A stretch of DNA of 64,000 nucleotides from Paramecium tetraurelia. Taxonomy: Eukaryota > Ciliophora > Oligohymenophorea > Peniculida > Parameciidae. The translations under genes were made by a program, and so were the position numbers. The stretch lies in NCBI RefSeq assembly GCF_000165425.1, contig NW_001799455.1, positions 310,001 to 374,000 on the forward strand, written 5' to 3'. Position 1 is the first letter of the stretch, and the number at the start of each line of letters is the position of its first letter. Shown in pieces: positions 35,180 to 45,894 of the stretch. The notes beneath the pieces were generated by a model. It made no database searches, had not been told where the DNA came from, and was given only the letters and a program-made list of their open reading frames with translations.

Positions 35180-36547
35180 TCAATATTTATTTACTCTAAG
35201 TTAATCTTTGGGTTCAATAATTTACACTCCACTATGAAAGATGACTGATTAACGTTTAGAAGATTTAGCACTCTTTCTACTTCGTTTACTTTTCTTACTT
35301 TTAGATCGTTTCTCGTCTTGATTACACATGCTCGTGTTTTCTACTTAGGATGGAATATATTTGATCATCATAGACGACAAAGACCCTTAGATCGATGTAC
35401 TTGTGAGATGTTTCGACTCCATCCTTATAGGACTCCCACCTGTGGCTCTCATTGCCTCAGGAGGTTTGAGAAGGTTGTTGGAACCCATGATTTATTACGA
35501 ACTGTTCATTTGTGGTTATTTTTATTTGTCTTCAGATAAGGCCCAAATCATTTGATCCTTTATTTTGGTTTGACGATCAGTCCATTCGAATAACTTGTCT
35601 AGAATTATATGATTATTAGTGGATGCCTTGAGCAAGAGAGATAACATGTATTTATAATCTGGTTCAGATTTGAATTCTAATTTTTTTAAATAACTAATTG
35701 ATAAAGAGAAGATACTTAAATATTTCAGCAAATTCAGGTGGAACATCTTTGCATAATTCTGATACTTCAGTCTTCTATTTGACTTCGCCTACAACATCAG
35801 TTCGATCTCTATCGCCAATATTTTGTAAATTTTACCAAGGCAATTTTACTAATATAAAGAAAGTTCTCTCTACCCTTTTAAGAGATATATCATAACATAA
35901 AACATTGATTCCACATCATCTTTTCTTCCTAATTCGTAACCTCGATGTGCTGCTATCGATGCATATCTTGTTGTCCCGATAAAGGATTTCTTGTCTTTGA
36001 GTGGGCTTTGCCTTAGGTAAATTCAGTACATGTGCTTGCCATGATTATCTAAATAGACTTTTGACACTCCATAATCCACCAGATAAATAGTGCCATTCTC
36101 TTGTTGATAACCTGTCAAAATATTTTCTGGTTTGAAATCTCTATGGATTACTCCCCTCTCATGCACTTATTGCAAAGTAGACAGCAATTGATATGAAATC
36201 TGCAATACGCTTTTCAAACTAAACTTCTTAAATTGCTTGATATGTTGACTCAGGTCCTTGCCCAAAATTTGGATTACAATCACATTGTAGTCTTACTCGA
36301 ATCCACTCCAATAGAGTTTGGGTGTTCCAGGCACTCCATTCAAGCGATTAAGGATGGATATTTCTCTGTCCAGAGAACTGACATCTTCATTTTCCTCCTT
36401 CTCTATTTTCACAGCCACTTCCTCTCTTGTGTGCTTGTCAAATGCCAAATACACTATACCAAATGAACCTGACGAGATCTATTATTTGATAATATATTTG
36501 TTGTTGAAAATCTTCGGATCCCTGTAACTAGGAGGAAGCTTCATCAT
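35180..36547 (-). CDS. Casein kinase 1 family protein kinase
   Basis: About 430 aa. CK1 hallmarks: SSGSFGIVYLAF glycine loop, VAVKIEKEE lysine, LNGVPGTPKLYWSG, VIHRDFKPENIL catalytic loop, LVDYGVSKVY in place of DFG (as usual in CK1), GTTRYASIAAHRG and the SIN-like block, KDVPPEF and LEFKSEPDYKYM at the end of the domain. A long basic Ser-rich tail follows (KRSKSKKSKRSRKSAKSS). Introns: 36012-36029 (only 18 nt, gtactgaatttacctaag), 35849-35873 (25) and 35694-35715 (22). Across the 25-nt intron one base too many remains between LLKG and LPWQN, so the junction is unresolved or the gene carries a frameshift. Confidence 0.92.
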
Positions 36548-36727
36548 TTTTTATTTATTATAATTTTATATTTCTTTCTTGTTTCAATATTATTTAGATC
36601 GCATTTACTCCTTTAAAATACCTTCCTGATCCCCTCCTTACATCCCACTCATCAGTTAACAATGTAATATAATTTATAACTAATATTTCATCAAATGTTC
36701 ACAATGTATCCCATCTTCTTTAATTCC

Positions 36728-38470
36728 TCAAACTTTTTTCTTGGATTTGGTAGCATTGATTAGAGTTTATGACAAATAAATATTCCTTGGCAATTAAGAC
36801 GATTTAATCAACGTTAAGATCTAATCCAGAGTTCTCTCCGTGATCATATTTGAGGACAAATGTAATGAAACCACATTACTATTTTAAGCCAATGCTTGCA
36901 ACAACACAGCAGCACCATCATCACTAATCTTATTTCTAGCCAATTTCAACTACTTCACTTTTTTACAAATTTTCAATTGATCTGCAATTATTGAGCATCC
37001 CTCATCTCCCAACTCTAAAATTAGATATCAACAATACTTACCAGCATTTGAGAAATCTACAATCTCTAAATTGTCATTTTTGAAGGCCTAAAAGGCTGGA
37101 TCAAACTTCTCACTCATTTTAAAAGTTTTCTTTCTCTTTTCTTGTAATTTTGGTGTCGGAGATATACCTTAACGTAAAATGGACACAGGAGCTGGTGGTT
37201 AGAGAGTATTGTTAGAGTGTTCCTTGGTTGGACTTTTTTGTTTGATGCTCTTGAGAGGAGTGATGGAATGATGAGAATGAGCAAGATTTTCAGTTCTCAA
37301 AGGACTTTTAGCCTACACAACTGATTATGTTGAAACATGACTCTAATTATGGGCTACTTGAGTAATCAGACTCTCCTCAATATCATTCCAATCTGCTACT
37401 GAATTATCCCTCAAGAGGAGAGGTTCTTCTTAATCAAATTTTGTAAAGCTATTCTCAACATGATTGTTTTCAGTATGATTTAATTATAATGTTAATGAGC
37501 ACATTGTATCAAAACACTTATCTATTTCTGTTTTCTTAAAGTCCACTCTAATTTTTTTGATTCTAATGTTATTAATTCGTTGTTCTAACATTTTAATGGT
37601 TCTGTCCATTTCTTCAATGATGGCATTTCCTTTGAATTCCTAATTATAAAGTAAATCCAAAGGCAACTCCCCATTATCAGTTTTAGTCGAGAAATAGAGC
37701 AAACGATCTTTGGCTCCAATCTTCCATAAATCAGCTTATTACAAGCTTGATGAGATTTGATCTTTGATCTATTTCTTAGTCTATTATTCAAGAGTTTAAG
37801 TGAGACCATTCAATTGTTCCAATAACTTATTCTCCTTTAACTCTAATTATTAATGCAATTCCTTAAACTTCTCCTTAACCTGCATCTAACTATCTAAGAG
37901 CATCGTTTAGAATTTATCATTCAGAAGATCATAAAACTTGGACTCGCTCATTTCTTATTGTTTATCCAATATTCTTTAATAAGTCTACATGATATTTTCA
38001 GCTCTGAGAGTGACTTCTCTCACTACATCATCAACAGATTTCACTTCGTGATGCCTGTGATTTCCAAACAAAGCACATTTAGTACAAATTCGAATTTTAT
38101 CTGTTAAGCATACAATTTCTAACTTTTCAAGATGTTCAGCACACAATTCAATCCGTTCCTAAGCTAAATTATTGAGATGCAACTAATATTCAGGTTACTC
38201 GATGGATGGTCTCTATTTTACGATCATTTTCAAAAGCTAGCAATTTTTTGGAAATTCTGAGATATGAGTCTTGCCCTTTGCTAAAATACTAGGGTTGGAG
38301 TAGAATAAATACTTGTCTTCTGGACAGGAGATCTACTAGCCATCAACGTTGGATAACATGTATTGGATGCATTTTTGACAGATGGTATGGCCACAGTCTG
38401 GAAGCATGAGAGGAGTATTCTCGAATTCATTGAATATATTATGACATTATGGACATATAAGTTCTTCCAT
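36728..38470 (-). CDS. RING / B-box / coiled-coil / LRR protein (TRIM-like E3 ligase)
   Basis: 571 aa. N-terminal RING-type zinc finger (CPQCHNIF, CGHTICQKCIQ, SCPEDK), B-box (CAEHLEKLEIVCLTD, ICTKCALFGNHRHH), then a long coiled coil (about 155-330). A Ser/Thr/Pro linker leads to a C-terminal leucine-rich repeat segment (VKQLKLARNKISDDGAAVLL, NVVSLHLSSNMITE). RING plus B-box plus coiled coil is the TRIM layout; the LRR end would choose the substrate. Likely a ubiquitin ligase. One 27-nt intron at 37015-37041. Its start is 22 bp from the stop of the next minus-strand gene. Confidence 0.92.
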
Positions 38471-38491
38471 TTTAATTAAAATAACGATATA

Positions 38492-41130
38492 TCACTGTTA
38501 AAGGTATTGTACTAATTTGTTACACCCTTCCTTATCCGACAACTCTTGGATAAAGGACTTGCATTCTTCTAAAGCAAACAATTATTCCAACTTGCTTGAT
38601 CCCTTCTTCAACAAGATTTATTTTGCATAGTAAACCAACTTACCAATCCAAACATACAATTTCATCCTATCTTTTGATTGCAAAGCCAACTCAATAATCT
38701 TTATAAATGGTTCGCATTCGTACACCTGTTATCTCAATTCAAATAAAAAGGGGAACGAATCCGGAGCATACATTAACTATATATTAAAATGGTAGTGTTA
38801 CTTCATCAAAGGGAGCAGAAGTCTTGCTCAAGAAGTACTTGACTGATTCCATATCCTTTTATAAGTTCAAGTAAGGCCAATTTTCTGAGTATTCTTGCTT
38901 CAATTTGACTTTGCCATCCTACCCATCTTCAATTAGATCCTTAATGTATTGAGGTAATTCTTAAATGTGGATGAACAATTGCAATGTCTCCTACAATTAG
39001 AGCTACGTCATCTGATCGTTCAATTTCAAAATTGATATTGCAGAGTATTAGTACAACTATGTCACTATCTCTTATTTCTAAGGGAATTCTGATCCAGTTT
39101 ACATGAGAACATTCATGCAATAATATGGATTTTCTAATAAATCTATTAGTAATATGATCTAGTTTAATCAAAATAAAATACATCTCTAGTGAGGAAATCT
39201 TCATATCTTTCGAAATTAGTAAAATCATTCTTCATTCGAGCACTGATTTCACCTAGCAAAGCTTCAGGTCTACCAAATAACAATGACAATTGGATGGAGA
39301 ACATATAAGAGTCAAATGAAACTGTTTAAGCAGTCAAAATATGAGAATAATACCCATTATAACTCATAATTGACTCTTTTGATACTTTCTCACATTTATC
39401 TAACACAAACTTCAAGAAATGGAAGTTAATAGTTGGAAGATCAAAAATGATACGCAGAATATTAGAAAATATGTTCGATTGTTCATTCTAATCTTAGAAT
39501 GGAATCAAACTGATAATCTTTGTGAAAGAGTCTTTGGATGGTAATTCTGTAACCTAAATGGCTGTCAAATATCCTATCATTTATTAGAGTATTGCATTAA
39601 CATCAAACTACTTCTTCTAAGCCATTCTTTATTGAATTCTCTTATTGTGAGTGACACGCAAGCATTACAGATATTGTTTCATTAACAATGGAATGTCACT
39701 GACTTTGCTTCTAAATATTCTCAAGATGAATTATTTTTGTAAATAGGACAACACTTCAACTGCAAGCATGAAGTCCATATTCTATGCTAGCCAATCCAAC
39801 ATCTAGACATTCTGATTTTCTTTAACATCTATAGTGTCTTTAGTTTCCAAAATCAATAACAATCCTAGAAAGTGGACTACAACTAATGTTTATTGTTTTT
39901 CATTATTTATCATTTAAGCCAGAAATTCTTCATCTCCAAAAAGAGGATAAATCATAACATGAGAAGCGATAAGACTACTTAATATCTTGGCTATAAATTT
40001 AGGGTTATTTTGTGCAATAACTCTTTCAGTATAAAGAAAATATAAATCCAACAAATCTGGTTTGATTAATTCTTATCTTACTTCCTTATAAGCAATAGCT
40101 TATATGAGTAAATGATTAAAAACACTTACATCTGTGGCATAATACATTTCTACTTTACTAATCTGACTATTCAAAAAGAATTAATTTTTTAAGAGAATCT
40201 ATCCCAACTGGACCAAATGATCCTTTGTTGACAAGATCTGATAATCAACTAAAATGGTGATGAATTTCTTCTATAAAGTTGGAGTTATCAATGAGACGTA
40301 ACGTATAAGTGCATCAAAGATGAGACATGTGCAATTTTGATTGGAATTTGCATCTTCTATTTTAGCATTAAAGAAATTATCATCACATTTATGTCCAAAA
40401 CCAATTTAGGGATCATTTAATTACAATTGACCCAAGAGTGCTATTCCAAAGAGATTTGACAACAATGGATATTGTCTTAATATTTATTCTATTTAATCCA
40501 ATAATCCTGCCAAGTAGAAATTCATTTATATTAAAGCATGTTTGTCTTCCAAATCTAAGAGTGTTTCCTCGATTAGTTTTACTAAATTAATAAGCACCAG
40601 GTAAAAGAAATTGATAAACTTCTAGGTGTTCTCTGATAATTGAGGCTATTCTTATTTCAGTAGTCGATGTTTGCTTACAATCATATTGAGACCATTTTAT
40701 ACGGCATCAAGGGAGTTCCTAGAGGGATAAGGGGATATCAATTACTTTCTTAAATATAGCGATGTGTATTCTTAATTGAATAGATGAACCTACTGATTAA
40801 TCCCAGCAAACTATTTGAAATAAGGATGTCGACTAATTTCATCATTTACTCTGTCAATGTCAAAGAAATTACTGGCTACTTCATTTAAGAGATTGATGAA
40901 ATCCTTTCTGTCCTCCAACTTTTAGGATAGCTATTATAATGGATTATGAATAATCTAACATTTTCTTTGGTGCATTCATAAAAATGATTTTCAATGTAGT
41001 TCTTAAGTTTATTTATCTAATCAAACATCTTCTAGTTGAGTGATTTGTTGTTTTCCTTGAAAAATAAATATATGGCTGATGCTGCAAATGTGGCTGCAAG
41101 ACCTCCAAAAAGCTTTACTTTCATATCCAT
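38492..41130 (-). CDS. Large helical membrane-anchored protein, unknown function
   Basis: 853 aa. One N-terminal hydrophobic segment (LFGGLAATFAASAIYLFF) could anchor it in a membrane. The remainder is alpha-helical throughout, like HEAT/armadillo-type repeats (FINFFYLVLINLVKLIEETL, LLSNLFGIALLGQLQL, VLSYLQKQFILRIF). I considered the Ube4/Ufd2 core because of the divergent deubiquitinase neighbour, but no U-box is present at the C-terminus (ELSDKEGCNKLVQYLQQ). Introns: 40931-40959 (29 nt), 39159-39181 (23), 38777-38801 (25); the model is open throughout. Divergent from the deubiquitinase with 11 bp between the two ATGs. Confidence 0.8.
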
Positions 41131-41141
41131 AATTTAATTAA

Positions 41142-44082
41142 ATGAAGACACCAATTAATTAAGACCTATTAGACCAATATATTGGGATGGGGTTTTCCAA
41201 AGAATTGATCACCATGGCATGGGAAGAGAGCAACACAGAAGCTGATGTCATCAATACGCTACTCACTTTGTCTGACAAAAACAATGCACTTGCCAATACA
41301 CCAACAGTAATCCATTTTTGAATTTATCCATTAGAAACAAGACGAAGAGATCCTACTAAATTAAGCATTAATAGACTCTTACAAAACTAATCCTTAAGCG
41401 ACTACATCCACCTTTGAAATGGTATCACCCGAATAACGAAAGAGAACAAATGGGGTTCCTTGTGGTCTTAAGAATGTTGGCAATACTTGTTACTTTAATG
41501 GATTACTCTAAACATACTTCTTCAATAGTGATTTTGTTAAAATCATTATCAAATTTCAACCACCTGCTCAAATTGAATAAGGTAAGTAGGGCAAATCCAT
41601 TCAATTGGTGCAAAATCTTCAACAACTATTCTTAAGTATGATAGGAAGTGATAAAAAATACGTGGATCCATCAGATGTAATCAAGAGCATCTGTGATGAC
41701 TTTGGAAATGTTCTTCCTATAGGTGATCAGAAGGATGTTGGAGAATTCAATACCTACTTCCTAAGCAGGATTGGGGAGGGCCTAGCTTATAATGAACATT
41801 AACCTAGCAAAATAGAAGAGCAACCTCATGAAGGTCCTCCTTCTATTTTGAGAATGAAATCATCCACTATTCATGATGAGGATGTTGTCTCCAAATTATT
41901 CTTTTGTAAAGTGCATCATTACTTGTAATTTGATCAAGCTGGTGTCCCTCAAAATAGAGACAACACTGAGCTTTATAACTTCATTCCTATCGATTTACAA
42001 GATGGAAATCTTTATGATGGTTTCGATAATTTCGTTGTTAATTCTATTGAAGATTTCAAAAATGATTTAAGTGAAACTGTTTGTGCAACTAAGTACAATT
42101 GGGTTCAAGGTGCTCCATAGACATTGTCGTTCTAAATTAAAAGAGTTGCTTATAATAAAGAGAAAAGTAATTCATTCATTCATTCTATTTAGATGATCTT
42201 GTAAAACAAAATGATGAATTCTATTTCGAAGAGGAAATCTATTTGGATCGCTTCCTTTATGAAAACAGCAAACGATACCTGGACATTCGAAATTAAAATA
42301 GAGAATTGAAGGCTAAATAAAAAGTAATTAAATAAGAATTATTATAACTCTCAAAATTTGATGATAAATATGATCTACAAGATGTTTTATAAACTGCAGT
42401 CAAATTTTTAACAATACAATCAAAAGAAAATCCTCAAAACCCAGCCAATTTTGGACCCTCTGATCAAAAAAACACTATTGAACAACTCCAAAAATATTCA
42501 TAGCAAGTCTAAAAAAAAAAGGAACACTTACAAAAACAATATAATGACCTTGAAGATAAGATCTAGGCTTCTTACAATAATTTTAAGGGAAACAAATATC
42601 AATTATAATCCGTTTTGATTCATGAGGGAATGGCAAGTAAATAATATTATTAAATAACTTAGATTCTGGACATTATTACACTTACATAAAAGATTTCAGA
42701 TTAAATAAGTGGTTCAAATTCAACGATATTCGTGTTACAGAAGAAACTAGAGAGAAAGTGTTCCAAGATGCCATTGGTGTCAAACCAGGTATCAATGCCT
42801 ACTTACTTATCTACGTGAAAGATGAACTTGTATAAGAAGAAATGAAATTTCCAAAAAGGTTATATTCAACAAGCACAGAGAAGGATTATTTATAAGACAG
42901 TTATGGAGGTTTCCTTAGTCAAAGTCAAAATGAAAGCATTAAAAGAGAAAATCAATTGTTCTAGAATGAAATTGAAGATTACAAATAGGCTAGGATAATT
43001 GAAAGAATTACTGAAGCTTATCAAACTCGGTTTGAATTTGTGAATGAACACTATCGTACATTGGTTAATAAGACTTAAAACATCAAGTTTAAGCCTATTT
43101 TTATTTAAAATTTCCCCATTTACGTTAAAAGCAAAGCATCATAGATATCAAATCAAAATACTTAGCATGATAATTTAATAAAATGGATTATCTTGGATTC
43201 TGCATTACGTGAAGTTTAAGAAAACAAATAAGGAATCTTTGGGGGATAAATCGGCGAAAATGTATTTATTCATTTTTAGATCTTAGTTTTAAAATAAGTT
43301 GATAAATAAATTTTCAGCCCAATTCAATGAATTTAAAAGGCCATCAGCTAAATTGACATAATCTGAATAAAATGATTTGAATAAATTTGAATAGGAATAT
43401 TTGAATTATGTAAACTTAGGATCATGGGCTACAATCATATTAGAACTATTGGAGAAAAAGGATTTTATTCAAGTTTTATAAGTTCTATAATGTTTGACTA
43501 AGAAAGTGAAAACTTTAGAGTAATAGAGTTACTTTTTTAAATTTACTAAGAATCTAAAGATTTTAGTGCCTATCATTATAATAGGTAAGATGATACCAAA
43601 AGAATCTTAAGTTAATCTAAAAGAATTATAGTTATTGTAGGCATATTTAGTGCATAATCACTTCTAATATGATGATCCAAAGTTATGGAAAACTGAGATA
43701 TCAATTATGTTAAATGCTATAATAGAAAATCATAATTAATAGGCTGTAAAAGAAATTATTGATAATTTTGAAGCTGAAAATAAGATAAAGGAAAACATGG
43801 ACTTGTTAGAATTTTTGTCTGAGGTATTCTCATATTTGATTATTTAAGGAAGTTTAAAATTATTAATTAGTGATAAGTTCTTCTTATGAGATCTATTTCT
43901 GGAGCACATATTAAAAGCAAGATCAAATATATGATAAGTTGCTTGAAGGAATGAATAAGTTGAAATAATTATTTGATGTAAGATATCACAATAAATCATA
44001 TTAGCCGTTTATAAAAATTCAATAGGCCTTAAAGGATCCCCAGCCTCTTATGAAGGAAGACTTAGAGAAAATTATAAAATGA
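41142..44082 (+). CDS. Ubiquitin-specific protease with UBA domain (USP25/28-like)
   Basis: 936 aa cysteine protease that removes ubiquitin. An N-terminal UBA-type domain (LLDQYIGMGFSKELITMAWE, NTEADVINTLL) binds ubiquitin. The USP domain begins with the Cys box GLKNVGNTCYFNGLLQ, then DQKDVGEFNTYFLSRI, and the His box NSGHYYTYIKDFRLNKW. Between the boxes is an insertion with coiled coil. The C-terminal 350 residues are helical, as in USP25/28. Introns: 41307-41334 (28 nt), 42167-42192 (26), 42637-42662 (26, one codon before the His box), 43262-43286 (25), 43824-43848 (25). All catalytic boxes intact. Confidence 0.95.
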
Positions 44083-44523
44083 TATATTATATAAATTAAG
44101 ATCCTTAACTGATGTAAATGAGAATCCACTATTTAAGTATTCATCAATAATATTTTTATTTTCAAATGAATTATGAAAGGGAATGAATTTTTTCAAATTT
44201 TAATAGTTGCAATCTTATTGTAAATATTCTTAATTCAATATTCTTATTAATCTATATTATTTTTGAATGGTAGATGTTCTATCATTTGAAAAATTTATGT
44301 TTCCTGCATTCCTAAAACGATTGAGAATGCAAAAAGAGACTAATTACATTAATAATTTTTCATATAATAAGATAATTTTAATTTTCTTTGCAATTCAATT
44401 TTCTATTATTTTATAAAATTCTGATAATTAATAATGAAGTTCTAATTTAGGAAGTTTAACTCAATATTAAAACCTGCCATTGCTAATTAAACATTTTCAG
44501 TTTGTAAAAAATATTCAATAAAA
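44083..44523. other. Convergent intergenic region
   Basis: 441 bp between the stops of the deubiquitinase (plus) and the AlkD-like gene (minus). AT-rich, nothing else seen. Confidence 0.5.
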
Positions 44524-45261
44524 TCATAATTTCTTTAATGTTCTTTATTATTTTTTATATTGATTAAGCAAATCTCTTAAGTAATCTTTTTAAGGCTAGT
44601 CCATTTTTTCATAAGCATATCTCAAACCCTCACTACTAAAATATTATAGATTTTTCTCTATAAACTAAATTACCTGTTGCAAATCAACCTATGATAGTTC
44701 TCTCAATAGCCAGCCAGTTCCTAATTAATTAAATCTTTCTTAATGAATGATATTTTCTTAGCAAATATCAAATAGCATTTTTAAATCGCATTTATTTTTA
44801 TTGACTAAAAATATAAATCCAACACAACTAGATCTTCTCATCCATAAGTTATTGCATTTTGACCATTCAATCATTAATTTAGCATTTTCCTTGTCCTATA
44901 CAAAAGGCTTCAAAACTCTACTACAATAGATATCTGAGGTTCCCCAATCCTAAATGAAACCTTCTAAGAACCATTGTTCAGTCTGTTTTATCCTTGGAAG
45001 ATCAAACTCAATTTTCTCAGCTACCATCAAACCAAACCTTTTATCCTCTCCGAACTGCTCTCTCATTAAAGAATCAGCCAAATCATATTTTTAATTATCA
45101 TTAAGTGTTGAAATTTCTTTTCTAAATTGCTTATAAACTGATTCAATTTAAGGCTAAAGTAACCCTCTAAATTGCAGCACATTTTGCATATAAGATGTAA
45201 CCTCATGACCAACTTGTGGTTTTGAAATGTTATTCATAGCTGTTTAAATTGCGAGTTTCAT
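44524..45261 (-). CDS. DNA alkylation repair (AlkD-like) HEAT-repeat protein
   Basis: 245 aa, single exon. Family blocks: FRGLLQPQIESVYKQFRKE, LADSLMREQFGEDKRFGLM, the hallmark QDWGTSDIYCSRVLKPFV (Asp-Trp near the lesion-binding cleft), IEWSKCNNLWMRRSSCVGFI (W..RR, which contacts DNA backbone) and NQLGTGWLLRELSQ. AlkD proteins excise positively charged alkylated bases without base flipping. The key W, D and RR positions are present. Ends at TGA 44524-44526. Activity on DNA is inferred from the family. Confidence 0.9.
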
Positions 45262-45492
45262 TATATAATAAATTTGAGAGTTGATAAAATTTTATAAACA
45301 AATTTTTAATTTAATTGTGGTATTTAAAGAGCATCTTGATGTGTAGAATTATCACTTGTTTTAATATTTTCTAATTCATTTACAGAAAATTTAATTATTT
45401 ATTAAATTAATCCATTATATGTATCTACTAGTTGAAAGAGATAATGTCCTATTTTTAGCAAAACTAATAAGTTGTACCACTCAATCATAAGA

Positions 45493-45877
45493 TCATAATA
45501 AGATTGGCAGCAACAAATTTTAAAACTTTTATTTATTTTAAAATATATTATTATATTTATGATTATATCTTTAGGTAAACATTTTCAAATGGTTAATTTT
45601 TTAAAGGTCTACATAGTCAGGTATGTTTGGATAATACTCTCCATCATGTATTCTTTACTTAAAGGGCTATTTTAGTAATAAAAGGATCTTTTGTTCTTGC
45701 TTTTTATATTATATTATGAAGTAGAGTATTTTCTATTAAATGCTAAAATGCACTACTATTTAAGCTTTCAACTCTTGTAGACTCAGATCATGTTTCTATC
45801 TTGTTACGTAGTGAATAATGCATAATCAACCATCTCAGCTCATATGAAAATATCCCCTCCTTTTCAAATTGCTACAT
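45493..45877 (-). CDS. Small hypothetical protein (two splice readings)
   Basis: Starts MQQFEKEGIFSYELRWLIMH. Read straight on, it hits TGA at 45788-45790 although the same frame goes on as SESTRVESLNSSAFQHLIE. Removing a 34-nt GTA...AAG intron just before (45777-45810) instead gives an unbroken 116-aa protein with RIHDGEYYPNIPDYVDLQ near the end and a TGA at 45493-45495. I prefer the spliced model, but 34 nt is at the upper end of the size range here. No family recognised. 17 bp divergent from the eIF4G-like start. Confidence 0.4.
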
Positions 45878-45894
45878 AATTTTAATTAAAAATA

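Noticed and set aside
38492-41130. Ube4/Ufd2 ubiquitin elongation factor
   Set aside because: Helical repeats alone are not specific, and the C-terminal U-box is absent.
45788-45790. Stop-codon read-through of TGA
   Set aside because: A 34-nt intron gives an open frame to the end, so read-through is not needed.
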